From: Tetracentron sinense
Taxonomy: Eukaryota > Streptophyta > Magnoliopsida > Trochodendrales > Trochodendraceae
NCBI GenBank assembly: GCA_015143295.1
Contig: CM026568.1
Location: forward strand, 32,496,441-32,560,440
Direction: 5' to 3'
DNA: 64,000 bases
Shown here: positions 47,336-59,348 of the stretch, one piece after another
How positions within the stretch are numbered: the stretch's first letter is position 1
How the letters are laid out: each line of letters starts with the position of its first letter
The notes under the pieces: model-generated
Told to the model about the DNA's origin: nothing
What the model saw: the letters and a program-made list of their open reading frames with translations, nothing else
Database searches by the model: none
Position numbers and translations under genes: made by a program

Positions 47336-47499
47336 CCACCAACACACACACACAAAAGATGAGATATATCCAACCAGTTCATAAACAGGGAAGCTACTAA
47401 GAGAACAATGGCATAACAGCATATAATTTTCAATAGACAATTCAATTTGAGCTTTACCTGTTATACTGCCGAAATAAAACAATAATGAAGAAATCAGAC

Positions 47500-47525
47500 C
47501 AGACCAGACTAGACCAGACCAAGAG
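47500..47525. repeat. Short 'accag' tandem run
   Basis: Reiterated 'agaccagaccagactagacc' downstream of the EF-Tu gene. Confidence 0.6.
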
Positions 47526-47838
47526 AAAAACAATTGGAGACCCATCTCATTTCTTCAGAAAAGCAAAACATTTGGTGCTCTTAGCTACAACTATCAACAA
47601 CAGCTGAAGCAACAGAGAAATGGAATTACATAATAGAATCACCACAAGTCTACTTTTATCTAACTAAACTGAGATGACAGCAAAAGGCAAAAGAAGAACA
47701 AAACTGCATAATATATAACATTGAGTTCAGAAATAAGAAGTACCCACTCAAAAGCATACAATTGAGGATATCAAGTAGGCACCACCATGGATCATTTGCT
47801 TCCCTGACAAAAGCCAGGCAGAGGAAGCTGCTTCGGCA

Positions 47839-48766
47839 TCACTCGATGATGGCCTGAATTACACCTGCACCCACAGTCTTCCCTCCTTCTCTAATAGCAA
47901 ATCTCATTCCTTGCTCACAGGCGATCGGCATGATAAGCTCCACAACCATCTTCACACGGTCCCCCGGCATAACCATCTTGGACTCCTCATCCTTATCGTT
48001 CATAATGGTGGCAACCCTTCCGGTGACATCGGTGGTCCTCATGTAGAATTGGGGACGGTAACCGGCGAAAAAAGGCGAGTGCCGCCCGCCCTCCTCCTTC
48101 TTAAGCACATACACAATAGCAGAGAACTTAGTATGCGGGGTAATGCTCCCGGGCTTGGAAAGAACCATCCCTCTCTGAATATCAACCTTCTGAACGCCCC
48201 TAAGTAGAAGTCCGACATTGTCACCAGCAAGAGCTTCATCAAGGATCTTCTGAAACATTTCAACCCCAGTAACAGTGGTGTTTCGGGTCTCCCTAAGGCC
48301 TACAATGTCCACAGTTTCGCCAACCTTAACGGTACCCCTCTCGACACGGCCGGTGGCAACAGTACCACGACCAGTGATGGAGAAGACATCTTCAACGGCG
48401 AGAAGGAAGGGAAGTTCAGTTTGGCGCTGTGGGATGGGGATGTAGCTATCGACAGAGTCCATTAGTTCGTAAATCTTGTCGACCCACTGATTATCCCCTC
48501 TCTTAATGCTAGGATTGGCCATGAGAGCTTCTAGAGCTAACAACGCCGAGCCGGAGGTAATCGGAACGTCGTCGCCGGGAAATTCGTAAGAAGAGAGAAG
48601 CTCCCGGACCTCCAATTCAACAAGCTGAAGAAGCTCCTCGTCGTCGACCTGGTCTTGCTTGTTGAGGAAGACGACCATATTGGGGACCCCCACTTGCTTT
48701 GCAAGGAGAATATGCTCTTTGGTCTGGGGCATGGGACCATCGGCGCCGGAGACGACGAGGATAGCA

Positions 48767-48798
<32 letters not shown>

Positions 48799-49299
48799 TT
48801 TCACGTAATCAGCGTGGCCAGGGCAGTCCACATGAGCGTAATGGCGGTTCTCGGTCTCGTACTCGACGGTGGCTGTATTAATGGTGATTCCTCTGGCTCT
48901 CTCTTCTGGGGCTGCGTCGATTTCGTCGTATTTCTTGGGAGCGCTGTTACCCATTGAAGCAAGGGCCATGGTGAGAGCAGCTGTGAGAGTGGTCTTGCCA
49001 TGGTCGACATGCCCTATTGTTCCGATGTTGACATGGGGTTTCTTCCTTTCGAACTTGCCTCTGGCGGCACGAACTGTGAGCAGCGAGCGATGGAACCTTC
49101 TGGTCTCTGTGGATGTCGTTGAAGTGGTGAAGGGATTGGCGAAGGAAGAGGAGAGAAAAGGGGTGGATTTAGTGGCTAGGGTTTGCGTACGAACAGTGCC
49201 ATTAGAGGATGAGAGACTAGTTACAGAGGTCGTTGAAGTAGAAGAAGATGTGAAGATGAGCTTTGATGAAGCTACTGCTGCTGTCGCTGCAATCGCCAT
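47839..49299 (-). CDS. TUFA: Chloroplast elongation factor Tu (nuclear-encoded)
   Basis: One exon, 486 aa. EF-Tu carries aminoacyl-tRNA to the plastid ribosome as a GTP complex. Residues 1-77 are rich in Ser and Thr ([20 protein letters not shown]) and form the chloroplast transit peptide. The mature protein starts near [20 protein letters not shown]. GTPase motifs are complete: GHVDHGKT at 96-103, [13 protein letters not shown] (switch I), [17 protein letters not shown] and SGSALLALE. Domains 2 and 3 follow ([54 protein letters not shown]), with the C terminus [10 protein letters not shown]. The length and lack of introns fit plant nuclear tufA genes. Strong codon bias toward G/C at third positions separates it from its AT-rich surroundings. 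It is followed on the same strand by the WNK duplicate, and the real WNK gene lies upstream. Confidence 0.99.
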
Positions 49300-49305
49300 T
49301 GGAGC

Positions 49306-49307
49306 TT

Positions 49308-49334
<27 letters not shown>
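49306..49334. repeat. GA microsatellite in the TUFA 5'UTR
   Basis: (GA)n begins 7 nt upstream of the start codon (CT repeats in the transcript), so it lies in the 5' leader. CT-rich leaders are common for highly expressed plastid-protein genes. Confidence 0.85.
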
Positions 49335-49338
<4 letters not shown>

Positions 49339-49759
49339 ATTGTTATCCTGAGAAGACAAAAGAAGGCCTCATATCCTTCCTATCCATTTCCGCCTTGGGG
49401 AAATTTGAGAATGTATGGTGGAGTCGAGTCCATGGAGGTTAATGTGGACTCAGGCATGAGGATCGTAAATGTGGGTCCCCCACTCGAACCCTATCCCCAT
49501 CAGGTGGTCAATGAGCTAGCCACCACCGCCAGGTATTTTGCTTTGGGTTATCAGAGAGTTTCAAAGAACCTCCGTGGACTCTAATACACCACAACATTCT
49601 TTTCTAAATTTCCTCTCTCTATCTCCTATTTCAATCTGAAACCAGTTTTAGTTCAAGTGAAAGGCAAGAGAAGAGAATGCTTGAAGGCACATTGTTATAA
49701 CAATTTGAAGTTCTTATACTGTTGATAATTACCATCAATTACGCAACCTAATCACATAT

Positions 49760-49995
49760 AGTGTGTGTGTTTTTTGAAGTGTTTCACTTAACCAACAAAA
49801 AAAATTCAACGGCTGGTTGTTACTGTCCCGCTTTAGTCCGACATCGCAAAGGAGTACAAGGAACACCAGCCCTCCATTAGTCAGACCTTTTTAGAGTGAT
49901 TGCGAGGACTTACCCTTATGGCACCTTCACGGTTACTTTAGGTCTGGCTGTGTTTGTTTTGAGTGTTTCACTTAACCAAAAAAGAAAAGAAAAGA
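49760..49995 (+). mobile_element. SINE-like repeat (family B), two adjoining copies
   Basis: A nearly complete copy runs from about 49838 to 49990 ('agtccgacatcgcaaaggag' ... 'ttttagagtgattgcgagga' ... 'tttcacttaaccaaaaaaga'). Just before it, 49775-49803 carries the same 3' end ('gtgtttcacttaaccaacaa'). A related copy lies at 61155-61318. No target duplication was proved; assignment to SINEs is by the A-rich tail and length. Confidence 0.45.
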
Positions 49996-50655
49996 AGGGC
50001 TAAGCATAATTCGATAATATAGCAGCACAAACACCCTCTAGTGTTGTTAAACCACAACACAGATAAAATGATAATCTGTACAAGTATATACTCAACCCAT
50101 TATATGGGCCCATATAAGACTATCGATAGATATACAAGACGATGAAACTCTTTACAATTGAAATGTGGATCACATTCCAAGTGGCAAACTTACATAACAG
50201 CGTAATAGGATGTTTCTGATCAATACTCTGTCCGCAGTAGCACCATATGACCGATGTTGTGCTATGTCCTTCATCCTTCCGAAGTAAACCTCTTCAACAG
50301 GCATGAAACATAACCCAGAGCTATGATTTTCATACATTATCTTTCAGAATTACAGTAATACCCAAATCTGAAGTTGAGGTATTCCTCTTCAACAAATTTG
50401 ATTTCTCCCTAATTAAAGGTCCACCAATATGATTTTCAGCTACAGACTCCTGCCTTCCAGCTTTTCCAACAATGTGAACAACTTTCGAGCTTTCTGAAAA
50501 TCTTTAACCCCCATAGGATGAGTAAGATTGTCGGCAATAGGTGCAATCAGAGAACCATCCAAATTAATATCCACGTGAAAGTTTGACATGCGGGATGACA
50601 ATGCTTCAATTTGTAAGAGGGATGAATCCGAATCTGAAGAATGCCCACTTCCAAT

Positions 50656-53600
50656 CTAATAATCAGGAACCTTTGAGTGGCACATATTGAGAACTCTGTG
50701 ATGGGCTTCTGGAGGCAGGTCTTTCAAGAGATCTGATATGATCAGTTCATGCTTTCTCTTTAGTTCATCTAACTCCTTCTGATGTTCTACCAACAGATAA
50801 TCTAGTTTCTCTGCAATGGTTCTGACATCTTCTGACACAATTGCCATTAACGTTTTACAATTCTCTCTCAATGGAAGTGCACCATTGCCAACATGCTGAT
50901 CTGCAACTTTGCCGTTTTGATTTTCAAATTGTAAATCAGCACTAACTTCTTTCCTTTTCCCACTATCATCGTTGCACAGAGATTCATTTTGTCGTTCAAA
51001 GTACACAGATGAGGCCCCCATTTTGACGTCATATTCACTTTCAGGAATTGGGACTGGGGAATCTTTGAGCTGCTTGGGTGAAGCAGCACCATTTGGATAT
51101 TCTCCATTTCTGTGGCCAGTAGATTCTTTACTGAATTCAGCCAAACAATCATTGGTGACAATTGCATCCACCTGGGAAGACAAGTTTGATTGATCATGTA
51201 TGACCGGGGAGCCTCCCTTGAGGGAGTCGGACCAGAACATCCGACCTGAAGGCAGTCGTTCCAGAACAAGATTGCTACAAGGACCAGTTGTCAACTGATG
51301 TAGCACGTCTTTAATTTTAGAGTCACAGTTATTTGAAATTGCAACCTCGCCACCAAAATTATCTCCTAAAGTTTCTATGGGTTCCCATTCTGGAATATGG
51401 GCCCGAATTTCCGAGTCGATCATCACTGCAATGGTTGTAACATCTTGATCTGTCAGGTCCAACTCCTCAACCATTTCACTAGCAACATCGATTGTTGTAT
51501 CCACCTCAGTATCAAACGGGAAGTGGATGTTGCGGATGTGACCTGTGGGCTCAATGTAGAAATTCTTTCAGTAGAAGATTCTGGGATGCTAATGAAAAGG
51601 TCATAGCATTACAAAGAGAGAGTTGGATAACCTGTTGAATCTGAAATTCGCAGTTTTAAAAATATCGTGTTGATGTCTTTCATTTGACCTTCCACCATGA
51701 AGTCTCGACTTGCCTCAGGCAGGCCATCCTTAGCACCTGTACCAATATCAAACTGGTCATAGCCAGCATCTGAATTTGCTATGTCAGAATGTAAGGGATA
51801 AACCAAACAAAGCCTTTGAGCTCTCTAGGCGGTTTTTATTTTTACCTGAATGATTGAGATTTGGTGGCAAGGAACGACCTATACTTTCATTATCCTCATT
51901 TGAGTGGAGAAAAGGATCCATTAAAAGCTCCTTCGCAGATGACCGCTCACAAGCATTTGTAATACATTTTCTAATAAATTCTCTCACTCCAGGATCCAAC
52001 ACCTTCCCCAACGATGCAGGCTTGATTCCCTGCACAGAAACAACAACCAAGATGATGATCAAGAAGCTCCTCTAATGGTACAGATGACTACAAGAACTAC
52101 TTGTAAAAGTGCACATGCAAACCTGGACATATACTCAGTGCTCACAGACATATACAAAATATAAATAGGAATATATATATATATATGTATGTATTTAAAG
52201 AGAGAGAGAGAGAGAGAGGGGGGGGGGGGTTAAAAATAACGTGGTATTGAGGGAAGATTTGATTACCCACGATTTTAACTAAAGTTATAGCTTTTAATAA
52301 CAAATGAAATGGCGGAACAAAATTTTGTTGCCAACCGCAAATATTAGGAATAAGGCATTGATGATGATGATGATGGCACACACACAAACACACACACATA
52401 CATATATGGAAACACAAGCAAAGAGAGATCTGAAGTCCATACAATCGATGGGAAGAATATGTTGGGGCATAACCCAAAACCCATCTGAGTAAAGGATCCT
52501 AACATTACAATCTAGAATCAAAGTTCAAATTGCTAATAAGGATATAAAGTGCAGAGGTAAGAAACACTCCATGTGTTGGGTTTTGAAGATGTCCAGCCAG
52601 TCCTTTTACAGGTATGTCTCAAATAAGAAATGCCTCACCAGTTGAACTGTATCGGCATGAGGCCTGATATATGCCTTATGAGGATTAGAGAACGGAATGG
52701 TGGAAGAAAATGGAATGGTGCCAGCCCCAAGTATTTTGAGATAAGGCATTGACGATGATTATGATGACGACGATGAGGGTTACAATCATTATGCATAGAG
52801 GACCTCATGTGCATCATAGTATGTGTGTGCATCCATTGTGAGAACAAAGGGGAGTGGTCACTATGTTCAGCCAATAGAATCAATAGTACCCAAATTTCGC
52901 ACCATTTTGGATAGTCCTAAAGCGTCCAACCAATGCAGTGACTTGAACCGTTTCAATTTCTCCAACTGTCTAATTGCAATTGGAATGGTGTGTATTTTGA
53001 AGACAGTCTGGACCAGTGGCAATCTGTGTTGCATGCACAGCAACGACATGACTAATAAAGGCCTTCATTTGACTGTCCAAAACGAGACTCTTGATCAGAC
53101 AGTTAGGACCATCCTGAAAGGAAAAGGAGTGGGGCAGTGACCAATAGGTGTGGTCTAGCATTTGATTTTCTGGAATATCTGGATTGACCCACAAAGTATC
53201 AGATCCACATCATGAACAAAGTCTTAATGTTGTACTTCAAAAAGAGATATACATACTAGTAGAGACCCCGTGCGGTGCACGGGTGTGAATAAAAAAATAA
53301 AATAAAAAATAAATCTCTACACTCGCTATCTATATCCCTCTTAATTATCACAATCCCCTAAAATCCCTGCCATGAATTAATACGCCTCTATCCCTCTTAT
53401 CACAATCTCCTAAAATCCCTCCAATTGACCAATATGTCTCTACATTCTCTCTCTATCCCTCTTATCACAATCTCCTAAAATCTCTCTACCCTAAAATCTC
53501 TCTCCCCTAAAATCTCTCATTTATAGAGGTGCCATGTCAGCACTCCTAGAATTCCAAGGATTGGAGTTGAACAGTGGGGATTAAAGAGAAAAGCCACATG

Positions 53601-55162
53601 ACATCTCTAGAATAGAACTTATAGGATTGGAGTTTGGGGATCAAAGGTAGACTCTTATTTCTTTATATTATAGTATAGACTTGCGCATGTATTGGGTTTT
53701 CTAAGGGACCCCATATTCTTTAGGAGTGCAATCTGTGACTTATTTAAAAGTGTCAAGAGAACAAAGAAACCATCGATAAGAAAGGCTCTTGCTTTTGAAA
53801 CAGTAGGTGAGGCAATCATCAAAACTAGAAACTAGATGACACCTTAAAAGGGTTAAAACTCTCTGCTGCCTTACTGATGTCACTTTCTTGTATATTTGAG
53901 CTGGATTGGCGCATTCAGCATATGGGTACTCCAAGGTCACCATCTCCAATAAGCACATGCCAAAGGCATAAATATCTACAAGCTCATTGTATTCCTCCTC
54001 GTAAAGTTCTGGTGCCATGAACTCCGGAGTCCCTATGAGTACAATAACAAGGACATTATTACATCCAGTGCCAAAACCTCCACAATAGTTCCAATCCTTT
54101 AAAAGGGGAAGTACTCACCAATCACACTGTGAGCTGAACGAGCATGGCGAAGAATGGCAGCCAGTCCCAGGTCACCAATTTTCACTTCACCAAGGTTTCC
54201 GTTAACAAAAATGTTATCGCACTTCAAGTCCCTATGAATAACTGGTGGGTCATGACTGTGGAGATAAAGAAGTCCCTGCAAGATCTGCCTTGACCAATTC
54301 TTCAATGCTCTCACATCAACACGCTTGTGTTTCTTACGATACCTACAAAAAAAAAAAGCAAACTTGAAGTTTTCCGCATAATCATGAACTAAAAGGAAAA
54401 TACCTGTAGAAGAAGAAAACTTACTGCCATAATGTCCCCGAAGTAAAAATCTCAGTGATGAAGTTGATGTTCTCATGTTTGGTGTCAACCCATGAGCCGT
54501 AAAATTTGATTATGTTTTTGTGCTTCAAAGTCTTGAGCAAATGAACTTCTGAATAAAGACGCTCCATATCTTCTGAATTCCGCATGAGACTTGACACCTT
54601 AACCTGATTCCAAGCTACTTCAATTCCTTCCAATTCATCAAAAGCTCTATAACTGAAAATCCGTAAATAGATCAAGGACATACAAAACACTACTTATGGT
54701 TGTATTTAGTGCTACTTATAAATAAATAAATTGTGCTTAATGCATCAGTAGTTTCAGTAACTTGTTTTCTTATAGAAGGATGATAATATCAATAACAAAA
54801 CAAAGGATACACTTTTTTGAATGCCCCTTTTCCTAATACCTCTTTATACTGCAAAACCCTCAAAAAATATCAGCAGAAACCCAGTAAGAACAACAATAGC
54901 ATCATTAACTAAAAAAATTAAGCTAATTAAAAGAATGTTAGAAACACAGATCCGTCACAAATATCAAATTTCATAGAGTTCATAAGAATCAAGCAGTATA
55001 GATCCATTAATTCAAATTTGAATAATCCAACATCGTAAAATATAAACAGAAGAAATAGTGGATACTGACCCGACCATATCTACCAGTGGGATCGACCTCT
55101 ACGAACTCCAAATCAGAATCGTCCGCATCGTGTTCAGACGACGGATCTCCCGGCATTCTCAT
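50656..55162 (-). CDS. WNK: WNK (With No Lysine) serine/threonine kinase
   Basis: Eight exons, 652 aa: 55162-55070, 54848-54811, 54652-54425, 54342-54119, 54032-53875, 52029-51846, 51778-51632, 51542-50656. All GT-AG; the total is 1959 nt. Intron 6 is only 67 bp. WNK kinases control ion balance, flowering time and osmotic responses in plants. The kinase domain is about 32-290. The catalytic Lys comes from the glycine loop (GKGAFKKVY, 37-45), while strand 3 has EVAWNQV with no Lys, the defining WNK feature. Active-site motifs are [10 protein letters not shown] (154-163), KIGDLG (174-179) and GTPEFMAPE. The domain after the kinase has IFLKLRISD...[10 protein letters not shown] and [20 protein letters not shown], an OSR1-C-like (PF2-type) region. 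A C-terminal coiled coil ([20 protein letters not shown]) is followed by [10 protein letters not shown]. Two in-frame ATGs lie at the start; the first was taken. Exon 6-7 is duplicated at 46895-47335. Confidence 0.97.
52176..52230. repeat. AT, GA and G microsatellites in WNK intron 5
   Basis: (AT)n at about 52172-52187, (AG)n at 52199-52217, then a run of G. A (GAT)n and (CA)n pair follows at 52358-52401. Confidence 0.9.
52305..52775. repeat. Imperfect internal duplication in WNK intron 5
   Basis: 'ataaggcattgatgatgatg' (about 52351) recurs as 'ataaggcattgacgatgatt' (about 52741). Related 'aatgg...ttgttgccaaccgc' and 'aatggtgccagcccc' precede them. Weak frames around it have no recognised domain. 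Confidence 0.55.
53256..53679 (-). mobile_element. Non-autonomous Helitron (family 2) in WNK intron 5
   Basis: The minus strand starts TCTATACTATAATATAAAG at 53679. It ends with a hairpin CCGTGCACCGCACGG and GTCTCTACTAG at 53256, followed by T. Inside, a ~60-bp unit with 'tatccctcttatcacaatct' (+ strand) is repeated about three times. Same family as 58208-60231 by both ends. The base before the 5' end is G instead of the usual A. Confidence 0.85.
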
Positions 55163-55560
55163 TTCTAAAGATTCAGAAAAATGAAAAACATAATCTTCTC
55201 TTTAAGGCAGACAAATTAAAAACCCCGAATCTCTCTCAAGCGCGGGAATCGAGTCAAATCGAAAGCGATCCAAACGCGCGAAAAACCGGGGAGATATTTA
55301 GGAAAGAACAGTAAGCCCCGAAATCCAGCGAGAAATACCGACAGAGAAAAACGAGAGGAGGAGATGATAATCTTATCTGGGGTTTTCAGAAAATTGAAAT
55401 AAAGCGCGTTAAAGACTGAAGAGAGAAGATAGAGATCGAAAGGAAGGTGATTTCAGAGCAGGGGGTACGAAGCGTGTGAGGTTTCCACCAAGGAAACAGA
55501 GAGGGAAGAGTGCGTTAACGGCTGACCGAACTGCCCCGACTGACCGCAAACTCTTTTATT
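55163..55560 (-). promoter_or_regulatory. WNK 5'UTR and promoter region
   Basis: GC-richer sequence directly upstream of the WNK start, bounded by AT-rich DNA from about 55555. No TATA box can be assigned. Confidence 0.45.
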
Positions 55561-55913
55561 ATTATTTATTATTTTATTAGTGAGATATTAACCGTATTAG
55601 TAAAGTAAAGATGAATTTTAGATCTTCCAAAGACGCAATTGGGCGCTACAAATGCCAAACTATCTCTCAATTTTATTTTAAAGCTCTTCACGTATTAGCC
55701 CCATCTTGTGTCTATGGAAAAATTTGGGATGAATACGACTAATGCTAGCACTCCTCATAAAATATTTATGACTATGGATTTTGCTAGCCCCAATCGCTTA
55801 TCTAATGTCAAACATTCTATGACCTTTACTTTTTAAACAGTTAAAATAATGAAACATCTCCACGTGTGAGCCCTATCTTGCGTATAAGGAAATTTTTTGA
55901 GTAAATGCGAATG

Positions 55914-56333
55914 GAGCAATGCTAGGTCCACCTTCTGTCGTCCACACTCTGGTAGCTTTTACTATTTTTATACATGAAGACAAAATGAATGTGGTGGGAC
56001 CATAAAAAAGTGTCATACTATTTTGTCTTCTTGTATAAAAATAGGAGAAAATAGGGGAGAGCAGTGTTGTCAGAACCGGACAAACCGGTAGAGTGGCCGG
56101 TTCCCGATTCCATCGGTTCGACCAGTTCAACCGGTCTGGTTAGATCGTGTACTTTTTGTAAAAAAAATATATATTTTTTCATTTTTTTCCTAATTTTTCC
56201 CGGTTTTGACCGGTTCTCAAATAATTCTGATTTTGAGGGTTTTGGGAACCGGCGAGGGGAGCGGTTCCCAGTTCCACCGGTCGGTCCAGTTCTAACAACA
56301 CTGGACGACCGGAAAGTAGACCTAACATTGCTC
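55914..56333. mobile_element. MITE with a second MITE nested in it
   Basis: Outer ends: GAGCAATGCTAGGTCCACCT, and reversed right GAGCAATGTTAGGTCTACTT; both continue to 'gtcgtcca'. Flanks atgcgaatg and atgcgacag resemble a decayed 9-bp duplication, as in Mutator-like elements. The inner element is 56062-56303. Confidence 0.75.
56062..56303. mobile_element. Inner hAT-type MITE
   Basis: Ends CAGTGTTGTCAGAACCGGAC and, reversed right, CAGTGTTGTTAGAACTGGAC. The interior is rich in 'accggttc' palindromes. The CAGTGTTG terminus is typical of hAT MITEs. Its 8-bp duplication is not recognisable. Confidence 0.75.
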
Positions 56334-56559
56334 ATGCGACAGGGGCTAGCACTACTCTTATGACTACACATCATTAAATTAATAAAATTATTTATACACA
56401 CCAAAAATATTTATAAAAAAAATACCTATAAATTTTATATCACACATCATTTACAATTGAGAGATTTTGTGATTGAGATAAAGCTCTATCACATTAAAGG
56501 GACCTAACCCCATATTTGATATATCAAGGCAAGTTTTGGAGCTCATCTTCGCTCTCACA

Positions 56560-57368
56560 CCAACAACTAGGGGTGTATCCAAATCAAGCTAGCTCGTAGT
56601 TCGGCACGGCTCAGCCCGAAAAAGCCCGGTTTGACCTTAAAAAATAGGCTCGATCGAGCTAAGCCGAGCTATATTTTGAGTTTGAAAATGTATTTAAGCC
56701 GAGCTCGAGCCAAGGCCTGTTTGATTCAGCTTGGCTTGGCTCGGTCCGATTGAGGCTCGGGTTCAGCTCAGCTTGAATATTATATAAAAAATAATATTAT
56801 ATATATCATTATTATATATAAGTAATATAATTATTATACATTTAAATAATATTATATATATATCTTTACTATTATAATGGGAGAGGCAGACATAGCCTGA
56901 ATTTTCCGAAATTTTTAAACTACTCTTATATAAAACAAAACTTTAATTTAATATTTTACTTTAATTCTCAAACTACCTTCATCTATCTATTTAAAGAATA
57001 GAATCACAGTAAATCACGATTGAACTCGGGGAGAGTTCAATCGCACCCGCGGGTTAACACGTGTCCCTTTTAACTCCAATTAACTATGGTTAACTCCTTC
57101 CCCTTGCTCTCACATGCATCACACGTGCCACCCGCTAGTATATAATAATAATATTACTATTTTTATTTTAAAAATATTTTTTAATAATTCAATATGCGCC
57201 AAAGCCAAGCTCGAGCCTAAGCGAATAGATTTGAACTGAGTCGAGCTCGAACATAGTTGAAAATTTTTCAAACTAAGCCGAGCTCAAGCATAGATGAAAA
57301 AAATTCAAACCGAGCCGAGCAGGGCCAAGCCCGGCTCAGCCTGGATCAAATACACCCCTACCAACAAC
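56560..57368. mobile_element. hAT-type MITE interrupted by a Helitron
   Basis: Element 56568-57360 starts TAGGGGTGTATCCAAATCAA and ends GGATCAAATACACCCCTA. A perfect 8-bp target duplication CCAACAAC flanks it (56560-56567, 57361-57368). Interior arms carry 'gccgagctcgagcc' repeats. The Helitron 56863-57138 sits in its AT-rich centre. Confidence 0.92.
56863..57138 (+). mobile_element. Non-autonomous Helitron (family 1, copy B)
   Basis: Starts TCTTTACTATTATAATGG after A at 56862 and ends GCCACCCGCTAG before T at 57139. It shares both ends and the interior ('gattgaactc', 'ttaactatggttaact') with copy A at 38437-38821, in the opposite orientation. Confidence 0.88.
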
Positions 57369-57369
57369 C

Positions 57370-58207
57370 ATATCAATTATCTGCAAATCTATTCATATTT
57401 GCAAATTTATCTGGTTCATCCTTTTTTTTTTTCAAAGAAGACACCACCAACAAAAAATTGAAAGAAATCATATTGCTAACTATCTTTGCTGAGGGGGAAA
57501 ATTAGTAACACAAGAACCACTTCAAGTTCTAAAAACAATTAACAAGATAGAGAGAACACTTCTCAGGTATGCGATAGTCCATAGATGAGGCAGTGTGTGA
57601 GTGTTAGTTAGTCTTCCCCACTCAATGGACCCTCTTTCGAGAAGGCATTGGTGGGAACTATAGATGAACTGTGTGTGTTTGTGTGGTGCCTCTTTCACCG
57701 AAAAAAAAAAGTGACGGACAAGTTCGGATCAGATCAGTTTAAATTTGGGCTGGGTGAGAATACCCTTAATATGAACTCAAGCTGTTTTAATAAAAAAAAA
57801 AAAATCTGCAAATGGAGGAAGGATCTTGAGGAAGAAGAGAACAAATTCTCATCAAAACTAAACACAAAAATGGGGTGCAATCATAAATTAGTGAGGTGCG
57901 CCTAGCACCACCCAATAAAAATGGTTTTTTTTTGTAATATTAAAACAAACAATGGGGATATAAATATGGTTTTTTATGTAATATTAAAAAAAAACAATGG
58001 GGCTTATGGCCGTTGAGTTTGTAGTATGAATTAATCTACTGGTACTCTCAAATTATAACCGTTTAACTCCATTAATAAACGGTTAGGATTAGAGTTGATA
58101 TGAGATTACAAAAGACAAGATAAGCCAAGTCAAATCTTGACCCTTAACAGTTAGTTATAAATGGTTAAGATTATGGAATATGAGTACCCATGAATTGACT
58201 ATTGTCT
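57370..58207. other. Intergenic, with a 48-bp tandem duplication
   Basis: At 57917-58007, 'aatggttttttttgtaatat' and 'atggttttttatgtaatatt' units repeat, each ending 'acaatgggg'. The rest holds poly-A stretches (57701, 57788) and no gene. Confidence 0.5.
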
Positions 58208-58589
58208 TCTATACTATATACTAAAAAAATTAGGGTGCCAACATGGTATGCCTCTTTGAGCTCAATTTTCTCATTTTGTATGTCACGTCACATGCAGTTT
58301 ATTTTTTCTAACCGTCTCTACTTTCATCTTTTCATTTAAAGCAAACAACAACCCACTTAAGGGTCATAGAAGATTTAAATGAGAGGAATAGAACATGTAG
58401 TTTATTGCTTCTAATCGTCTCAACTTTCTTCTTCTCAATTAAGGCAAACAACAACCCACTTAAGGGTCATAAAAGATTTAAATGAGAGGAATAGAATTAG
58501 GTATTTATTGCTTTCGATTCTTTTTTCTTCACTTTCTTTTTCCTATTAAAAGCAAACAATCACCCACTAAAGAACAAATGAATTGCTAA

Positions 58590-59010
58590 CGGGAGAGAGA
58601 AAGGACGGAGAAACAATAAACATACAAGTAAGTGATGGTGTTGGAGCGGGCCTCCTCATGAAGAGAAGTCTGGCACTTCAGAAAGGGCTTTCCATTCTTA
58701 GTGTATTCAGAAGTTTTTTTGATGTTGGTGGGGATCCCATTGCCATGGGCATTGGCCTAGCAATTGCAATTGAAACTACATGCATTGTTCACGGGTCTTG
58801 ACCTTGATAACATTGATCTCTTTGAATAAAAATGAGGCATGAATTTGCCTCACAATTTGTATATTACCCTAAGAAATGGGAGCTTGATCCAAAAAAAATC
58901 AATGTTAATTGAGGTGCAATAGCTATTGGGCATCCTTTAGGTGCAACATGTGCCCGCTGTGTGGCAACTCTATTGCATAAAATAAAGCCTGATGGGTTTG
59001 AACTCTGAAC
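58590..59010 (+). pseudogene. 3-ketoacyl-CoA thiolase fragment
   Basis: The first frame reads KDGETINIQVSDGVGAGLLM and KRSLALQKGLSILSVFRSFF, then DVGGDPIAMGIGLAIAIE. After a frameshift near 58790, LDLDNIDLFE appears. Further frame changes then give FASQFVYY, KKINVN, and the conserved block AIAIGHPLGATCARCVATLL. This is the C-terminal third of peroxisomal thiolase (KAT2/PED1 type), which performs the last step of fatty-acid beta-oxidation. No introns interrupt the fragment, although plant KAT genes have many, so an RNA intermediate is possible. The nucleophilic Cys region is absent. It cannot encode an enzyme. Confidence 0.9.
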
Positions 59011-59348
59011 GCTTCACCCAAAAAGTTTTTTTTTTGCATTAATTATGATTTACAATTTCAACAATAGCATAAGCGGATTAACTTCATTGTATTTCCTTTT
59101 ATTCTTCTTCCTCTTCTTCTTCTTCTTCTCAATTTTTTATTCTCTCAAAAATATTTCAAGATGGGGTGATTCCCCTAGGATTTATGAGATGACATTAATT
59201 CCAGGTACGAGATTTGACCGATCCCTGGGTGTGCATCATTTTTTCTCCTACCCTACTATTCTTTTTAAAACGTAATAGCTGGTGGTGGTGTGCCTCAGCC
59301 AACGAAGTTGGTGGGGTCATGTGTGACGGTGGAGTGTGTACCGGCCCA

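Noticed and set aside
47911-48263. Further open frames overlapping TUFA on both strands
   Set aside because: Shadows of the EF-Tu gene in other frames.
48869-49309. 146-codon open frame on the plus strand
   Set aside because: Antisense shadow of the GC-biased TUFA coding sequence; no independent homology.
50868-51269. 133-codon minus-strand frame
   Set aside because: It is another frame of WNK exon 8, whose correct frame carries the conserved C-terminal region.
52867-53194. Possible resistance-gene (leucine-rich) fragment on the minus strand of WNK intron 5
   Set aside because: One stretch ([14 protein letters not shown]) resembles an LRR, but there is no repeat periodicity, NB-ARC motif or second block.
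56018-56404. 128-codon minus-strand frame with Pro/Ser-rich peptide
   Set aside because: It lies entirely over the nested MITEs and comes from 'accggttc' palindromes.
58583-58801. Thiolase open frame as a functional gene
   Set aside because: The homology continues past a frameshift and several stops, and the N-terminal two thirds with the catalytic Cys are absent.
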